A stretch of DNA of 64,000 nt from Microbacterium thalassium (GCF_014208045.1 NZ_JACHML010000001.1:2728001-2792000); one strand, 5' to 3'; shown: positions 10,047 through 18,951, numbered from the stretch's first letter. Numbers and translations are program-made. Notes: a model not told the origin generated them from the sequence alone.

Positions 10047-10795
10047 CGTGCGGTCCATCCGCCGTCCATCGTGTACGACGCACCCGTGACCATGCCGGCC
10101 TTGTCCGACACGAGCCAGCCCGCCAGCGACGCGACCTCGTCGGCCTCGACGAGGCGCTTGACGGCCGTCTCGGTGAGCATGATCTTCTCGACGACCTCGC
10201 TCTCGGGGATGCCGTGGACCTTCGCCTGGTCGGTGATCTGCTTCTCGACCAGCGGTGTGCGGACGTATGCGGGGTTGATGCAGTTGCTGGTGACGCCGTG
10301 CGCGCCGCCCTCGAGCGCGGTCACCTTCGACAGTCCCTCGAGTCCGTGCTTGGCCGACACGTAGGCCGACTTGTACGCGGAGGCGCGCAGCCCGTGGGCG
10401 CTCGAGATGTTCACGATCCGACCCCAGCCGCGCTCGTACATCTTCGGCAGCGCGGCACGGATCAGCAGGAACGGCGACTCGAGCATGAGGCGCAGGATGA
10501 GCCGGAAGGCGTCGGGGTCGAAATCCTCGATCGGGCTCACCCGCTGGATGCCGGCGTTGTTCACGAGGATGTCGATGTCGAGCTCGAGCGTGTCCAGCGC
10601 GGCCGTGTCGGCCAGATCCGCGACCCACGCCTCGCCGCCGAGTTCGGCGGCGGCGGCGTTCGCGGCTTCTGCGTTGAAGTCCGCGATGATCACGTGCGCG
10701 CCGCGCGCGGCGAACTCCTGCGCGCACGCGAGTCCGATGCCGCTGGCACCGCCCGTGACGAGGGCGCGCTTGCCGGCCAGGTCCTGTTCGATCAT
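10043..10795 (-). CDS. bdhA: 3-hydroxybutyrate dehydrogenase (SDR family)
   Basis: Short-chain dehydrogenase that oxidises (R)-3-hydroxybutyrate to acetoacetate with NAD. 250 residues: cofactor motif TGGASGIG (14-21), NNAG (79-82), catalytic Ser132 and YVSAK (Tyr145, Lys149). The SSAHGLRASAYKSAYVSAKHG-type active-site region and the INPAYVRTPLVEKQI segment after it are those of D-3-hydroxybutyrate dehydrogenases, so this specific call is favoured over a generic SDR. The product would feed ScoAB and the thiolase at 5592-8211. Overlaps both the TetR gene upstream and the hydrolase downstream by four bases. Confidence 0.85.
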   Translation of the reverse strand: MIEQDLAGKRALVTGGASGIGLACAQEFAARGAHVIIADFNAEAANAAAAELGGEAWVADLADTAALDTLELDIDILVNNAGIQRVSPIEDFDPDAFRLILRLMLESPFLLIRAALPKMYERGWGRIVNISSAHGLRASAYKSAYVSAKHGLEGLSKVTALEGGAHGVTSNCINPAYVRTPLVEKQITDQAKVHGIPESEVVEKIMLTETAVKRLVEADEVASLAGWLVSDKAGMVTGASYTMDGGWTAR

Positions 10796-11475
10796 CCTTG
10801 ATCCTCCTGTGGTGCTCGCGGAGCGAGGGCGTTGTCGATGAAGCGTGAGATGGCGTCGAAGACGGCCGGGTCGAGCTCAGCGGGCGGGCGGCCGTGTGCA
10901 TCGCGCTCCCACAGGAGGAAGCGCATGCCGATCAGCTCGCCCATGCCCATGAGGGCCCACGCGGTGGTCGCGGGGTCGAGCGCCGGGTCGACGTCGCCGA
11001 CCTCCTGCGCCGCCCGCAGGCCCGCCTCGTACCCTTCGACGATGCGCGTGTAGTGCAGGCGCAGCACCTCGGGCGAGACGAACTCGGCCTCGCGCACGAC
11101 GCGGTACAGCGCCGGGTGCTCGGCGGTGAAGCGGAAGAATCCGGCGAATCCGGCGCGCTCGGCCTCGAGCCGCGAGGACGCGCCCTCCATCGCCTCGGAC
11201 ATCGAGTGCCGCACGCGTCGGTTGAGGTCGATCACGAGCGCCTCGAAGATCGACTGCTTCGAGTCGAAGTAGAGGTAGAACGTGCCCAGCCCGATCCCCG
11301 CACGCTCGGTGATCTTCACGATCGAGGCCTCGTGGTAGCCCTGCTCCGCGAAGACGATCTCGGCCGCCTCGAGGAGGCGCCGCCGCGTCGCCTCGCCGCG
11401 CTTGGTGAGGGGCCTGCCGGTGGCCGGCGAGATCAGCTCCTGGTCCTCGTCGGCGATGTCATCGTGAAGGCTCAT
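10792..11475 (-). CDS. TetR-family regulator inside the catabolic operon
   Basis: 227 residues with an N-terminal TetR helix-turn-helix at about 26-72 (TRRRLLEAAEIVFAEQGYHEASIVKI, then GIGLGTFYLYFDSKQ) and a helical ligand-binding C-terminal domain. Embedded in the chain between acyl-CoA synthetase (17-base overlap) and bdhA (ATGA overlap), so it is made together with the enzymes it probably controls. A natural operator candidate is the palindrome at 17758-17775 just below the livK promoter. An acyl-CoA thioester as inducer would fit the context but is inferred. Confidence 0.88.
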   Translation of the reverse strand: MSLHDDIADEDQELISPATGRPLTKRGEATRRRLLEAAEIVFAEQGYHEASIVKITERAGIGLGTFYLYFDSKQSIFEALVIDLNRRVRHSMSEAMEGASSRLEAERAGFAGFFRFTAEHPALYRVVREAEFVSPEVLRLHYTRIVEGYEAGLRAAQEVGDVDPALDPATTAWALMGMGELIGMRFLLWERDAHGRPPAELDPAVFDAISRFIDNALAPRAPQEDQG

Positions 11476-13024
11476 GCTCTTCCTCCCCCATCAGCCGGAG
11501 CGCGCGCTCGCGCAGCCGGGGCCTGGCCACCTTCTCGATCGTGGCGCGCGGCAGCTCCGTCACGAACTCGACGCGGATCGGCACCTTGAACGCCGCGAGG
11601 TTCCGGCGCGCGTGCGCCATGACCTCGTCGACCGAGAGCACCGCTCCCCGCGCGGGGACGACGAACGCGACCCCGCGCTCGCCCCACACCGGATCGGGGA
11701 CGCCGACGACGGCCGCCTGATCGATGAGCGGATGCAGACGCAGCGCGTGCTCGACCTCGGCCGGGGCGACGTTCTCGCCGCCCGAGATGAAGATGTCCTT
11801 GAGCCGGTCGACGATGCGATACGTGCCGGTCGCGTCGCGGTGCGCGAGATCGCCGGTGCGCAGCCAGCCGTCCACGAACGCGGCCTCGGTCGCCTCGGGA
11901 TCGCCGAGGTACTCGGCGAACACGCTCGGGCCGCGCACCCACAGCTCGCCGGTCGCTTCGCCCTCGAGCACCAGACCGGTCTCGGGGTCGGCGAGGACGG
12001 CCGAGACATGCGCGTACGGACGCCCCACGGCGCCCGGGTGGCTCTCGGCCTCGGTCGCCGGCAGGTGCAGGACGTTCGGCGCCGCCTCGGTGAGCCCGTA
12101 CCCCTGGGTGAGCGCGACGTCCCGGTCAGCCCACTGCTGCCGCACGGCATCCGACATCGTCGAACCGCCGACCAGCGCGATGCGCAGCGACGACACGTCG
12201 GCGTCCCGCCAGCTGTCGTCCCGGCCGAGCATCGCGTACTGCGTCGGCACGCCCATCATCGATGTGACGCCGCGGTCGGCGATCAGGCGCAGCGCCCGCT
12301 CGGGCTGGAACGAGCGCTCGAGCACCACGGTCGCCCCGACCCACCAGGCCAGCAGCGGCTGGCAGTTCCAGGCGGCGACGTGGAACTGGGGAAGCACCGC
12401 CAGGACGACGTCGTCCTTCGTCAGGGGCAGCGCCTGGGCGAGCGCCAGGTTCGTCCAGAAGCAGTTCGCGTGCGTGAGCACGACGCCCTTCGGCGCAGCC
12501 TCGCTGCCGGAGGTGAAGATGATCATCAGCGGGTCGTCGTCGCGCACCGGGCGGGGCGTCACGCGGTCGGCCGCCTCGGGGATCGCCGCCTCGACCCCGG
12601 TGGTGCCGAGAGCGACCATCAGCGGCGGCTCGGTCATGGATCGCAGCGACGCGTCGGCGAGCGAGCGGTACTCCTCCTCCACCAGCAGCAGCGCGGGGTC
12701 GGTCCGTGCGATGACGTCCGCGAGCTCTCGCGGCGTCAGCCGCCACGACAGCGGCACGAACGCGACGCCGGACAGAGCGCATGCGAAGAACGCCACGACA
12801 TGGTCGCTGGAGTTGCCCGACACCGTCGCGAACCGGTCCCCCGGTCCGTAGCCGGCGGCGCGGAAGCGGTCGGCCAGCCCCGTCGCGCGGCCGGCGAGCG
12901 TGGCGTAGTCCATCGACACGCCCCGGTCGTCGATCGCCACACGGCGGGGCGAGGCGGCGGCGCGGTCGATCAGCCAGCGGCCGATCGTGTGCGCACCGTC
13001 GTCGAGGCCGTCCTCCCACGTCAT
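11459..13024 (-). CDS. Acyl-CoA synthetase (AMP-binding)
   Basis: 521-residue ANL-superfamily ligase that activates a carboxylic acid through an acyl-adenylate and forms the CoA thioester. Motifs in order: P-loop-like IIFTSGSEAAPKGVV, QGYGLTEAAP, GWLRTGDLAHRD, and the hinge DRLKDIFISGGENV. The catalytic lysine near the C-terminus is in PRATIEKVARP, where the more usual spelling is TGK. No N-terminal acetyl-CoA synthetase domain, so a medium-chain or aryl acid is likelier than acetate. Start overlaps the livM stop (ATGA). The importer upstream may bring in its substrate. Confidence 0.9.
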   Translation of the reverse strand: MTWEDGLDDGAHTIGRWLIDRAAASPRRVAIDDRGVSMDYATLAGRATGLADRFRAAGYGPGDRFATVSGNSSDHVVAFFACALSGVAFVPLSWRLTPRELADVIARTDPALLLVEEEYRSLADASLRSMTEPPLMVALGTTGVEAAIPEAADRVTPRPVRDDDPLMIIFTSGSEAAPKGVVLTHANCFWTNLALAQALPLTKDDVVLAVLPQFHVAAWNCQPLLAWWVGATVVLERSFQPERALRLIADRGVTSMMGVPTQYAMLGRDDSWRDADVSSLRIALVGGSTMSDAVRQQWADRDVALTQGYGLTEAAPNVLHLPATEAESHPGAVGRPYAHVSAVLADPETGLVLEGEATGELWVRGPSVFAEYLGDPEATEAAFVDGWLRTGDLAHRDATGTYRIVDRLKDIFISGGENVAPAEVEHALRLHPLIDQAAVVGVPDPVWGERGVAFVVPARGAVLSVDEVMAHARRNLAAFKVPIRVEFVTELPRATIEKVARPRLRERALRLMGEEEHEPSR

Positions 13025-14163
13025 ACGCGGGCCTCCTCCCGGATGACCTCGTCCTCGGCGTCGTCGAGCGTGTGCAGGCTGGAGCGCGTGTGCTCGCCGC
13101 GCCGGCGGCGTGCGATCTTGTCGACCGTGCCCGCGATGCCGCCCGGCAGGAACATCACCACGAGGATGAACAGCGTTCCGAGCAGGAACAGCGGCTCCGA
13201 CAGCGGGATGCGCAGGATCTCGGGCAGCGACTCGATGGCCTCGGATCCGGCCAGCACGGTCAGGCGCTGGTCGAGCAGCGTGTACAGCACGCCTCCCACG
13301 ATGGCACCCCACCGGAAGCCCACGCCACCGAGAACGACCATCACGAGGACGGTGATCGTCAGATCTGCCGACACCGATCGCGGCACGGTTCCCGACTGGA
13401 GCAGCATGTACGCCACGCCCGCGAGGCTCGCCAGGGCGGCGGCGACCACGAACACGACGAGCCGGACGAGGTAGGGGCTGAGCCCCAGGACGCGCACGCG
13501 CTGCTCGTTCTCGCGCGTGGCCCGCGCCAGGTGGCCGAGCCGCGACGTGTCGACCCACAGGGCGACGAGGTACACGATGACGAGCACCGCGAGGCTGAAC
13601 CAGTACAGGTTGCGGGTGTTGATGACGCCGATGAGGAACTCCGGGACGCCGTCGGTGTTGAGGCTCAGGCCCTCTTCACCGCCGGTGACGTCGGAGTTGC
13701 GCCGGACGAGCACGGAGCCGGCCTGCGCGAAGGCGAGCGTCACCATCGCGAACGGGATGCCCGAGACGCGCATCGAGACGGCGCCGGTCGCGAGGGCGAT
13801 CACCATGCCGCCGATGAGCGCGATGAACACGCCCGGCCAGAGCGGCACGCCGAAGTGCTCGAGTGCGATGCCGAGCCCGTAGGCGCCGGCGCCGAAGTAC
13901 AGCGCGTGGCCGAACGAGAGCATGCCGGCCGAGCCCAGCAGCAGGTTGTACGACAGCGCGAGCGCCGCGAACACCATGCACAGCGACAGCAGCGCGAGGG
14001 CGCCCGGCTGGTACGTGGGCGTGGGCAGCAAGCCCGGGATGTCGATGTTCAGCAGCGGCAGGACGGCCATGAACGCCACGAGCGCGACGCCGACCGCGAC
14101 CGGGATGTACCGGCGCCATCCCTCGACGGTGCGGGGGATCACGATGGAGCTGGTGGTGGTCAT
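13021..14163 (-). CDS. livM: Branched-chain-type ABC transporter permease LivM
   Basis: Second inner-membrane permease of an importer of the hydrophobic amino acid/carboxylate family. 380 residues, about ten hydrophobic segments; the SYNLLLGSAGMLSFGHALYFGAGAYG block is diagnostic of LivM, and the EAA-like loop ATRENEQRVRVLGLSPYLVRL is present. The charged tail of about 35 residues is typical. ATGA overlaps on both sides, with livH upstream and acyl-CoA synthetase downstream. Substrate is not amino-acid-specific by sequence; transporters of this family also take up aromatic acids and short-chain acids or amides. Confidence 0.93.
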   Translation of the reverse strand: MTTTSSIVIPRTVEGWRRYIPVAVGVALVAFMAVLPLLNIDIPGLLPTPTYQPGALALLSLCMVFAALALSYNLLLGSAGMLSFGHALYFGAGAYGLGIALEHFGVPLWPGVFIALIGGMVIALATGAVSMRVSGIPFAMVTLAFAQAGSVLVRRNSDVTGGEEGLSLNTDGVPEFLIGVINTRNLYWFSLAVLVIVYLVALWVDTSRLGHLARATRENEQRVRVLGLSPYLVRLVVFVVAAALASLAGVAYMLLQSGTVPRSVSADLTITVLVMVVLGGVGFRWGAIVGGVLYTLLDQRLTVLAGSEAIESLPEILRIPLSEPLFLLGTLFILVVMFLPGGIAGTVDKIARRRRGEHTRSSLHTLDDAEDEVIREEARV

Positions 14164-15035
14164 GCCTTCCTCCCGAGAAGTCCGGTCGGGCGTGCCAGGA
14201 GCACGACCGCCAGCAGGATGACGACGATGAAGTCGCCGGTCCCGCCGAGATACGTGTTCGCCACCTGCTGGAGCACCGCGACCAGCACCGAGGCGATGGC
14301 CGCTCCGGTGAGCGAGCCGAGACCGCCGACGACGGTGACGATGAAGGCGAAGATCAGCAGCGTCGCCCCCATGTGGGCAGACACGTAGCTGGTGTAGTGC
14401 ATCGCCAGGACACCGCCGATGCCGGCTGCCGCGCCGCCGATCGCGAACACGAGGGTGAACGACTTGCGCACGTCGATGCCGAGCGCGGTGACCATCGACC
14501 GGTTCTCGACGCCGGCGCGGATGATCATGCCGTAGCGCGTCTTCTGGAGGAAGATCACGAGCGCTGCCAGCACGATGATCGCGGCGATGATGAGGATCCA
14601 GTACTTGTTCGGGATGCGGGCCCCGAGGATCTCGGTGGTCTGCGTCAGCCACGGCGGGCCCGCGATGTTGATCGCGTCGGAGCCCCACAGCCCTTCGAAG
14701 AGGGCCACGGCCGCGAGCGACAGGCCGACGGTGACGAGCACCTGTTCGATGTGCCGCTCGTAGAGCGGGCGGATCAGGACGAGTTCGGTCAACGTGGCGA
14801 AGACCGCGCCCACGACCGCTCCGACGAGGATCGACAGCAGGAACGAACCCCACGACGCGGTGCCGAGGGCCTGGGCCACGAACCAGCCCATGAACGCGCT
14901 CAGGGTGAGGAAGGCGCCGTGGGCGAAGTTCAGCACGTGCATGAGGCCGTAGATGAGGCTCAGTCCGCTGGCGACGAGGAAGTAGAGGGCGCCGAGGCCG
15001 ACGCCGGTGACGAGGGTGAGGACGAGAGTGCTCAT
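14160..15035 (-). CDS. livH: Branched-chain-type ABC transporter permease LivH
   Basis: First permease of the importer, 291 residues with about eight membrane segments. Family blocks: ASGLSLIYGLMHVLNFAHGAF (27-47) near the N-terminus and the coupling loop TRYGMIIRAGVENRSMVTALGID. It pairs with LivM to form the channel. Overlaps livF upstream and livM downstream by four bases each, part of the unbroken coupled chain from livG to the hydrolase. Confidence 0.93.
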   Translation of the reverse strand: MSTLVLTLVTGVGLGALYFLVASGLSLIYGLMHVLNFAHGAFLTLSAFMGWFVAQALGTASWGSFLLSILVGAVVGAVFATLTELVLIRPLYERHIEQVLVTVGLSLAAVALFEGLWGSDAINIAGPPWLTQTTEILGARIPNKYWILIIAAIIVLAALVIFLQKTRYGMIIRAGVENRSMVTALGIDVRKSFTLVFAIGGAAAGIGGVLAMHYTSYVSAHMGATLLIFAFIVTVVGGLGSLTGAAIASVLVAVLQQVANTYLGGTGDFIVVILLAVVLLARPTGLLGRKA

Positions 15036-15745
15036 GCGTGGGTCTCCGCGTGGACGCCCAGCAGGCGCTGGGTGAGCTCGGGGTCGTCGAGGATCTCGAG
15101 GGTGGGCGCGGTGTGCACCACGCGGCCGCCGCTGATGACGATGGCGTCGGTCGCGAGGCGCCGCACGACATCGAGGTTCTGCTCGACGAGGAGGATGGGG
15201 ACGGTCTTGGCCGCTTCGGCGAGCGCGTCGGCGACCTCGGTGACGATCTTCGGGGCGAGACCCTTGGTGGGCTCGTCGACGAGGAGCAGCTGGTTGTCGT
15301 TCATGAGCGCACGAGCGACCGAGACCATCTGCTGCTGCCCGCCCGAGAGGGTACCCGCGGGCTGGTCCTTGCGCGCGACCAGGTCGGGGAACAGGTCGGC
15401 GACGAACTCGCGGCGCGGGTTCTTCTGCCGCTCGGCCAGCGCGAGGTTCTCGGCGACGCTGAGCTTGGCGAAGACCTCGCGGTCCTCGGGCACGTATCCG
15501 ACACCGCGCTGGACGATCTTGTGGGTGGGGAGCGTGTCGATCCGCTCCCCCGCGAGGCGGACTTCGCCGCGTCGGTGGATGAGGCCGAGGATGCCGCGCA
15601 GCGTCGACGTCTTCCCGACGCCGTTGCGGCCGAGCACCGCGGTGATGCCGGTGGCGGGGACCGAGAAGGTCACCTTCTCGACGACCTGCTGGCCGGCGAT
15701 CGAGCACTTCAGGTCCGTGACCTCCAGGATGCTGCCGGCGCTCAT
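15032..15745 (-). CDS. livF: ABC transporter ATP-binding protein LivF
   Basis: One of two ATPases powering the importer. 237 residues: Walker A GRNGVGKTS (39-47), signature LSGGQQQM, Walker B LLLVDEP, and the H-loop position occupied by Q in LVEQNLDVV, as is usual in LivF. The short GYVPEDREVFAKLSVAENL segment is characteristic. Overlaps livG by four bases upstream and livH downstream. Confidence 0.93.
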   Translation of the reverse strand: MSAGSILEVTDLKCSIAGQQVVEKVTFSVPATGITAVLGRNGVGKTSTLRGILGLIHRRGEVRLAGERIDTLPTHKIVQRGVGYVPEDREVFAKLSVAENLALAERQKNPRREFVADLFPDLVARKDQPAGTLSGGQQQMVSVARALMNDNQLLLVDEPTKGLAPKIVTEVADALAEAAKTVPILLVEQNLDVVRRLATDAIVISGGRVVHTAPTLEILDDPELTQRLLGVHAETHA

Positions 15746-16506
15746 GCCGCCGACCCCAGGTAGGCGCTCTGCACGATCGGATCCTCCATGATCTTCTGCG
15801 GTGTGTCGAAGGCGATGATGCTGCCGAAGTACATGACCGCGACCTTGTCGACGAGGCCCATGAGCACGTCGATGTGGTGTTCGACCATGAGCACGGTGCA
15901 GTTCTTCTCGCGCTGCATGTCCCGGATGTTCTCGACGAGTCCGGGGACGTCGCCGGAGCCGACGCCGGCCATCGGCTCGTCCAGGAGCACGAGCGACGAG
16001 TCGGTCACCAGCAGCACGGCGATCTCGAGCTTGCGCTTGTCGCCGTGCGAGATGTCGCCGGCGTAGGCGCCGGCCTTGTGTGCGAGTCCGACGATCTCGA
16101 GCGTCTCGAGGGCGCGCTGTGAAGCGGCGTCCGAGCGTCGGGGGAATCGGAAGAGGGAGCCCGATCCGCCCAGCGAGACCTGTGCGGCCAGCCGCACGTT
16201 CTCGAGGACGGTCAGGCGGGGGAACAGACTCGAGGTCTGGAATGTGCGCCCCAGTCCCGCCCGCGACCGCGCCGCCACGGACTGCGAGGTGACGTCTTCG
16301 CCGTTCATCAGGACGCGCCCGGCCGTGGGGGTCATCAGGCCGGAGACCACGTTGAAGAGCGTGGTCTTGCCTGCGCCGTTGGGGCCGATGACGCCCACGA
16401 GCGAACCCGCGGGGACGTCGAGGTCGACATCCTTCAGGATGGTCGCACCGCCGATCTGCAGGCCGAGGCCTTCGACGCGGAGTGCGGACGGGACTGAGGT
16501 GCTCAT
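15742..16506 (-). CDS. livG: ABC transporter ATP-binding protein LivG
   Basis: Second ATPase of the importer, 254 residues. Walker A GPNGAGKTT, the LivG-type GRTFQTSSLFPRLTVLENV segment, signature ISHGDKRKLEIA (SHG in place of the canonical SGG, a normal LivG-type variation), Walker B VLLDEPMAG and H-loop MVEHHIDVLM. It follows livK after 22 bases and is the first gene of the four-base-overlap chain. Confidence 0.93.
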   Translation of the reverse strand: MSTSVPSALRVEGLGLQIGGATILKDVDLDVPAGSLVGVIGPNGAGKTTLFNVVSGLMTPTAGRVLMNGEDVTSQSVAARSRAGLGRTFQTSSLFPRLTVLENVRLAAQVSLGGSGSLFRFPRRSDAASQRALETLEIVGLAHKAGAYAGDISHGDKRKLEIAVLLVTDSSLVLLDEPMAGVGSGDVPGLVENIRDMQREKNCTVLMVEHHIDVLMGLVDKVAVMYFGSIIAFDTPQKIMEDPIVQSAYLGSAA

Positions 16507-16528
16507 TGCTGTGCTGCCTGCCTCGGTG

Positions 16529-17725
16529 TTACTGCGCTTCGGCGGGGGCGACCGCGTCGGCGTCGGCGGTGTCGATCAGCTCGGGGATGAACGCGTCACC
16601 GTCCGCGACGAGCTTGACCTGGTACATCTCCTGGATGAGAGCGTGGTCGCTCGCACGGATGGTCATCGTGCCCTTCGGGCCCTCGAACTCCCAGCCCTCG
16701 AGCGATGCGATCATCGCGTCGACGTCGCCCTGGCCCTCTTCGATCGCGTGGACGATCATGAGCGCAGCGTTGAAGCCGTCGGGGCTGAAGAGGTCGGCCT
16801 CGCCGCCCTCGGCCTCGATCGCCTCGACCATCGCGTCGTTGACCTCGTTCGAGGGGCCACCCGAGAAGTAGTGGTTCAGGAAGTTGATCTTCTCGGATGC
16901 CTCGCCGTAGGCGCCGTAGGTGGCGATGTCGCCGAGGCCGGTCACGACCGGGATCTCGTCGAGGACGCCCTGCTGGCTCATCGCCTGCCACATCGCACCC
17001 GAGGTCGCACCGGCCCACGCCACGAAGACGAGGTCGGGGGAACCGTCGAGCACCTGCTGCGCGAACGGCGTGAACTCGGTGATGTCCTCGGCGACGAGGA
17101 TCGAGTCGACCTCGGCGCCCTGGGCACCCAGGATCGCATCGACGGCGGCGAGGTTGCCCTGGCCGAACGCGGTGTCCTGCGCGAAGACGGTGACCGTCTT
17201 GCCCTCGATGTCGTCGAGGAAGGTACCGGCCGTGGCGACGTCCTGCGCGCTCTGGCGGCCCGAGCGGAACGTGTACTCGTTGACGCCCGTGATCGCGTCG
17301 GCGGCAGCCGGACCCGAGATGTAGAGCACCTTGTTCTGGTCGGCCTGCTCGGCGACCGAGAGCGCGACGCCCGACGAGACCGTGCCGGCGATGATGTTGA
17401 CGCCGGAGCCGATGAGCTCCTTGACGGCCGTGACCGCCTTGTCCGCGTCACCGCCGTCGTCGCGGTACTCGACGTTGATCGTCGTGCCGTTGATCTCGCC
17501 CGTGCCGTCGGTGGCGTAGTCGAGACCGGCCTTGAAACCGTCGAGGTACTGCTCGCCGTAGCTGGCCAGCGCGCCCGACTCGCTCGTGACGATGCCGACC
17601 GTGACCTCGGCCATGACGTCGTCGGTGGTCTCGGAGCCCGAGTCGCTCGTCGGCGCGCACGCCGCAAGGACGAGCGCTGTCGCGGCAACCGCGGACCCCA
17701 GGAGGAACTTCTTCGTAACCCGCAT
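16529..17725 (-). CDS. livK: Substrate-binding lipoprotein of the Liv-type importer
   Basis: Extracellular receptor that delivers substrate to LivHMGF. 398 residues: lipoprotein signal peptide with lipobox LAAC about residue 23 (MRVTKKFLLGSAVAATALVLAAC in outline), then a periplasmic-binding type I fold (VTVGIVTSESGALASYGEQYLDGFKAGLDYA region, later FRSGRQSAQDVATAGTFL). I chose ATG 17725 because GAAAGG stands seven bases before it; an ATG 18 bases upstream has no ribosome site. First gene of the operon, behind the promoter at 17784-17813. Its position with beta-ketoacid genes argues for a carboxylate or ester ligand rather than leucine, but this is inferred. Confidence 0.92.
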   Translation of the reverse strand: MRVTKKFLLGSAVAATALVLAACAPTSDSGSETTDDVMAEVTVGIVTSESGALASYGEQYLDGFKAGLDYATDGTGEINGTTINVEYRDDGGDADKAVTAVKELIGSGVNIIAGTVSSGVALSVAEQADQNKVLYISGPAAADAITGVNEYTFRSGRQSAQDVATAGTFLDDIEGKTVTVFAQDTAFGQGNLAAVDAILGAQGAEVDSILVAEDITEFTPFAQQVLDGSPDLVFVAWAGATSGAMWQAMSQQGVLDEIPVVTGLGDIATYGAYGEASEKINFLNHYFSGGPSNEVNDAMVEAIEAEGGEADLFSPDGFNAALMIVHAIEEGQGDVDAMIASLEGWEFEGPKGTMTIRASDHALIQEMYQVKLVADGDAFIPELIDTADADAVAPAEAQ

Positions 17726-17757
17726 GTGCGTGCCTTTCACCATTGGAAGGGGTACAA

Positions 17758-17775
17758 CCTGAAATCCGATTCAGG
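17758..17775. promoter_or_regulatory. Palindrome CCTGAAATCCGATTCAGG, candidate TetR operator
   Basis: Arms CCTGAA/TTCAGG with a 6-base centre, placed just after the expected transcription start of livK, where a bound repressor would block the polymerase. The ten bases GATTCAGGTC (17768-17777) recur in the same orientation before scoA at 8241-8250, where only a half-site exists. Confidence 0.45.
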
Positions 17776-17783
17776 TCGTGGCA

Positions 17784-17813
17784 AATGTAGGCAGAAACCG
17801 GACGCGGGGTCAA
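17784..17813 (-). promoter_or_regulatory. Sigma-A-type promoter of the livK operon
   Basis: -35 TTGACC (17808-17813) and -10 TACATT (17784-17789) separated by 18 bases, reading toward livK. It lies between the tRNA-Lys terminator and livK, so the nine-gene chain has its own promoter. Confidence 0.65.
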
Positions 17814-17890
17814 GCCGCACCGCACTCGGCGTGTCGGTCGTTACCGTTTCGCGACCTTCGCCGCCGTCGTCCGCAGCGCCCGCAGACGCA

Positions 17891-17920
17891 GAAGAGCGGC
17901 CCCGTCCGGGACCGCTCTTC
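17891..17920 (-). terminator. Hairpin terminator after tRNA-Lys
   Basis: An inverted repeat with GAAGAGCGG/CCGCTCTTC arms and further pairing inside, immediately 3' of tRNA-Lys. No long T-run follows, as is common in high-G+C actinobacteria. Confidence 0.7.
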
Positions 17921-17925
17921 GTGTG

Positions 17926-18001
17926 TGGTGCGCCCCCAGGGACTTGAACCCTGAACCCACTGATTAAGAGTCAGTTGCTCTGCCGATTGAGCTAGAGGCG
18001 C
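17926..18001 (-). tRNA. tRNA-Lys (anticodon CTT)
   Basis: 76 bases including an encoded 3' CCA. The acceptor stem pairs GCGCCTC with GGGGCGC. The anticodon arm is ACTGA-CTCTTAA-TCAGT, giving anticodon CTT, and the T-arm has GGTTCAAGTCC. No integrated element or att duplicate was seen next to it. Confidence 0.95.
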
Positions 18002-18094
18002 GTCGTCCGCCTCGCGGCGAACCGAGGAATTACATTACCAGGCGATCGGCCACACGCGAAATCGAAGGCCCCTCACCCAGGTATCCTTGAGCTT

Positions 18095-18925
18095 GTGCCC
18101 CCCGCGCCCGACACAGCAGCCTTCGATGCGCCCTTCCACGGCGATCTCGCGGGCGACCTCGCCCTGGCGCTGCGGCTCGCCGACGCGGCGGACGCGGCGT
18201 CCATGGCGCGCTTCGACGCGGCCGATCTCGAGGTGAGCCTCAAGGCCGATGCGACCCACGTCACCGAGGCCGATCTCGCCACCGAACGGGCCATCCGCGA
18301 GCTGCTGACAGCCGAACGAGGGGCGGACGGGGTGTTCGGCGAGGAGTTCGGCCGCACGGGCGATTCCGCCCGGCAGTGGATCATCGATCCCATCGACGGC
18401 ACCGCGAACTACCTCAAGGGCATCCCCATGTGGGCCACGCTCATCGCCCTCGAGATCGACGGGGTCCCGCGCGTGGGCGTCGTGAGCCAGCCGGCGATCG
18501 GCCGACGCTGGTGGGCCGCGACGGGCGAGGGCGCCTGGACGCGCACCGTCGACGGCGAGGTGCGCGGCATCCGCGTGTCGGACGTCGATTCGCTCGACGA
18601 GGCGAGCGCGAGCTTCCAGAGCATCGCCCAGTGGGACGACGCCGGTCATCTCGACGCCCTGATCCGCCTGTCGCGCGCCGTGTGGCGCGACCGCGGGTAC
18701 GGCGACGCGTGGCCCTACATGCTGCTCGCCGAGGGCCGCCTCGAGTTCGTCGCCGAGTTCGACGTCAAGGAGTACGACATCGCGGCGCACGTCCCGATCG
18801 TCCACGAAGCGGGCGGCCGCTTCACCTCCTTCGACGGCGAAGACACGCTGTCGGCCCGTTCCGCCCTCGCCACCAACGGCGTCCTCCACCAGTCCTTCCT
18901 CGAGCTCGTCCACTCCCCCGATTGA
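18095..18925 (+). CDS. hisN: Histidinol-phosphatase of inositol monophosphatase type
   Basis: Dephosphorylates histidinol phosphate, or a related sugar phosphate, in histidine synthesis. 276 residues of the Mg-dependent, Li-sensitive phosphatase fold: GEEFG (82-86), DPIDGT (98-103) and the distal acidic motif VKEYDIAAH. The FDVKEYDIAAHVPIVHEAGG region resembles actinobacterial HisN more than inositol monophosphatases. GTG at 18095 stands seven bases after TATCCT (18082-18087), a leaderless arrangement, with no ribosome site. Confidence 0.85.
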   Translation: MPPAPDTAAFDAPFHGDLAGDLALALRLADAADAASMARFDAADLEVSLKADATHVTEADLATERAIRELLTAERGADGVFGEEFGRTGDSARQWIIDPIDGTANYLKGIPMWATLIALEIDGVPRVGVVSQPAIGRRWWAATGEGAWTRTVDGEVRGIRVSDVDSLDEASASFQSIAQWDDAGHLDALIRLSRAVWRDRGYGDAWPYMLLAEGRLEFVAEFDVKEYDIAAHVPIVHEAGGRFTSFDGEDTLSARSALATNGVLHQSFLELVHSPD

Positions 18926-18951
18926 CCCCTACCCCCCTCCGGAGCCATTCG

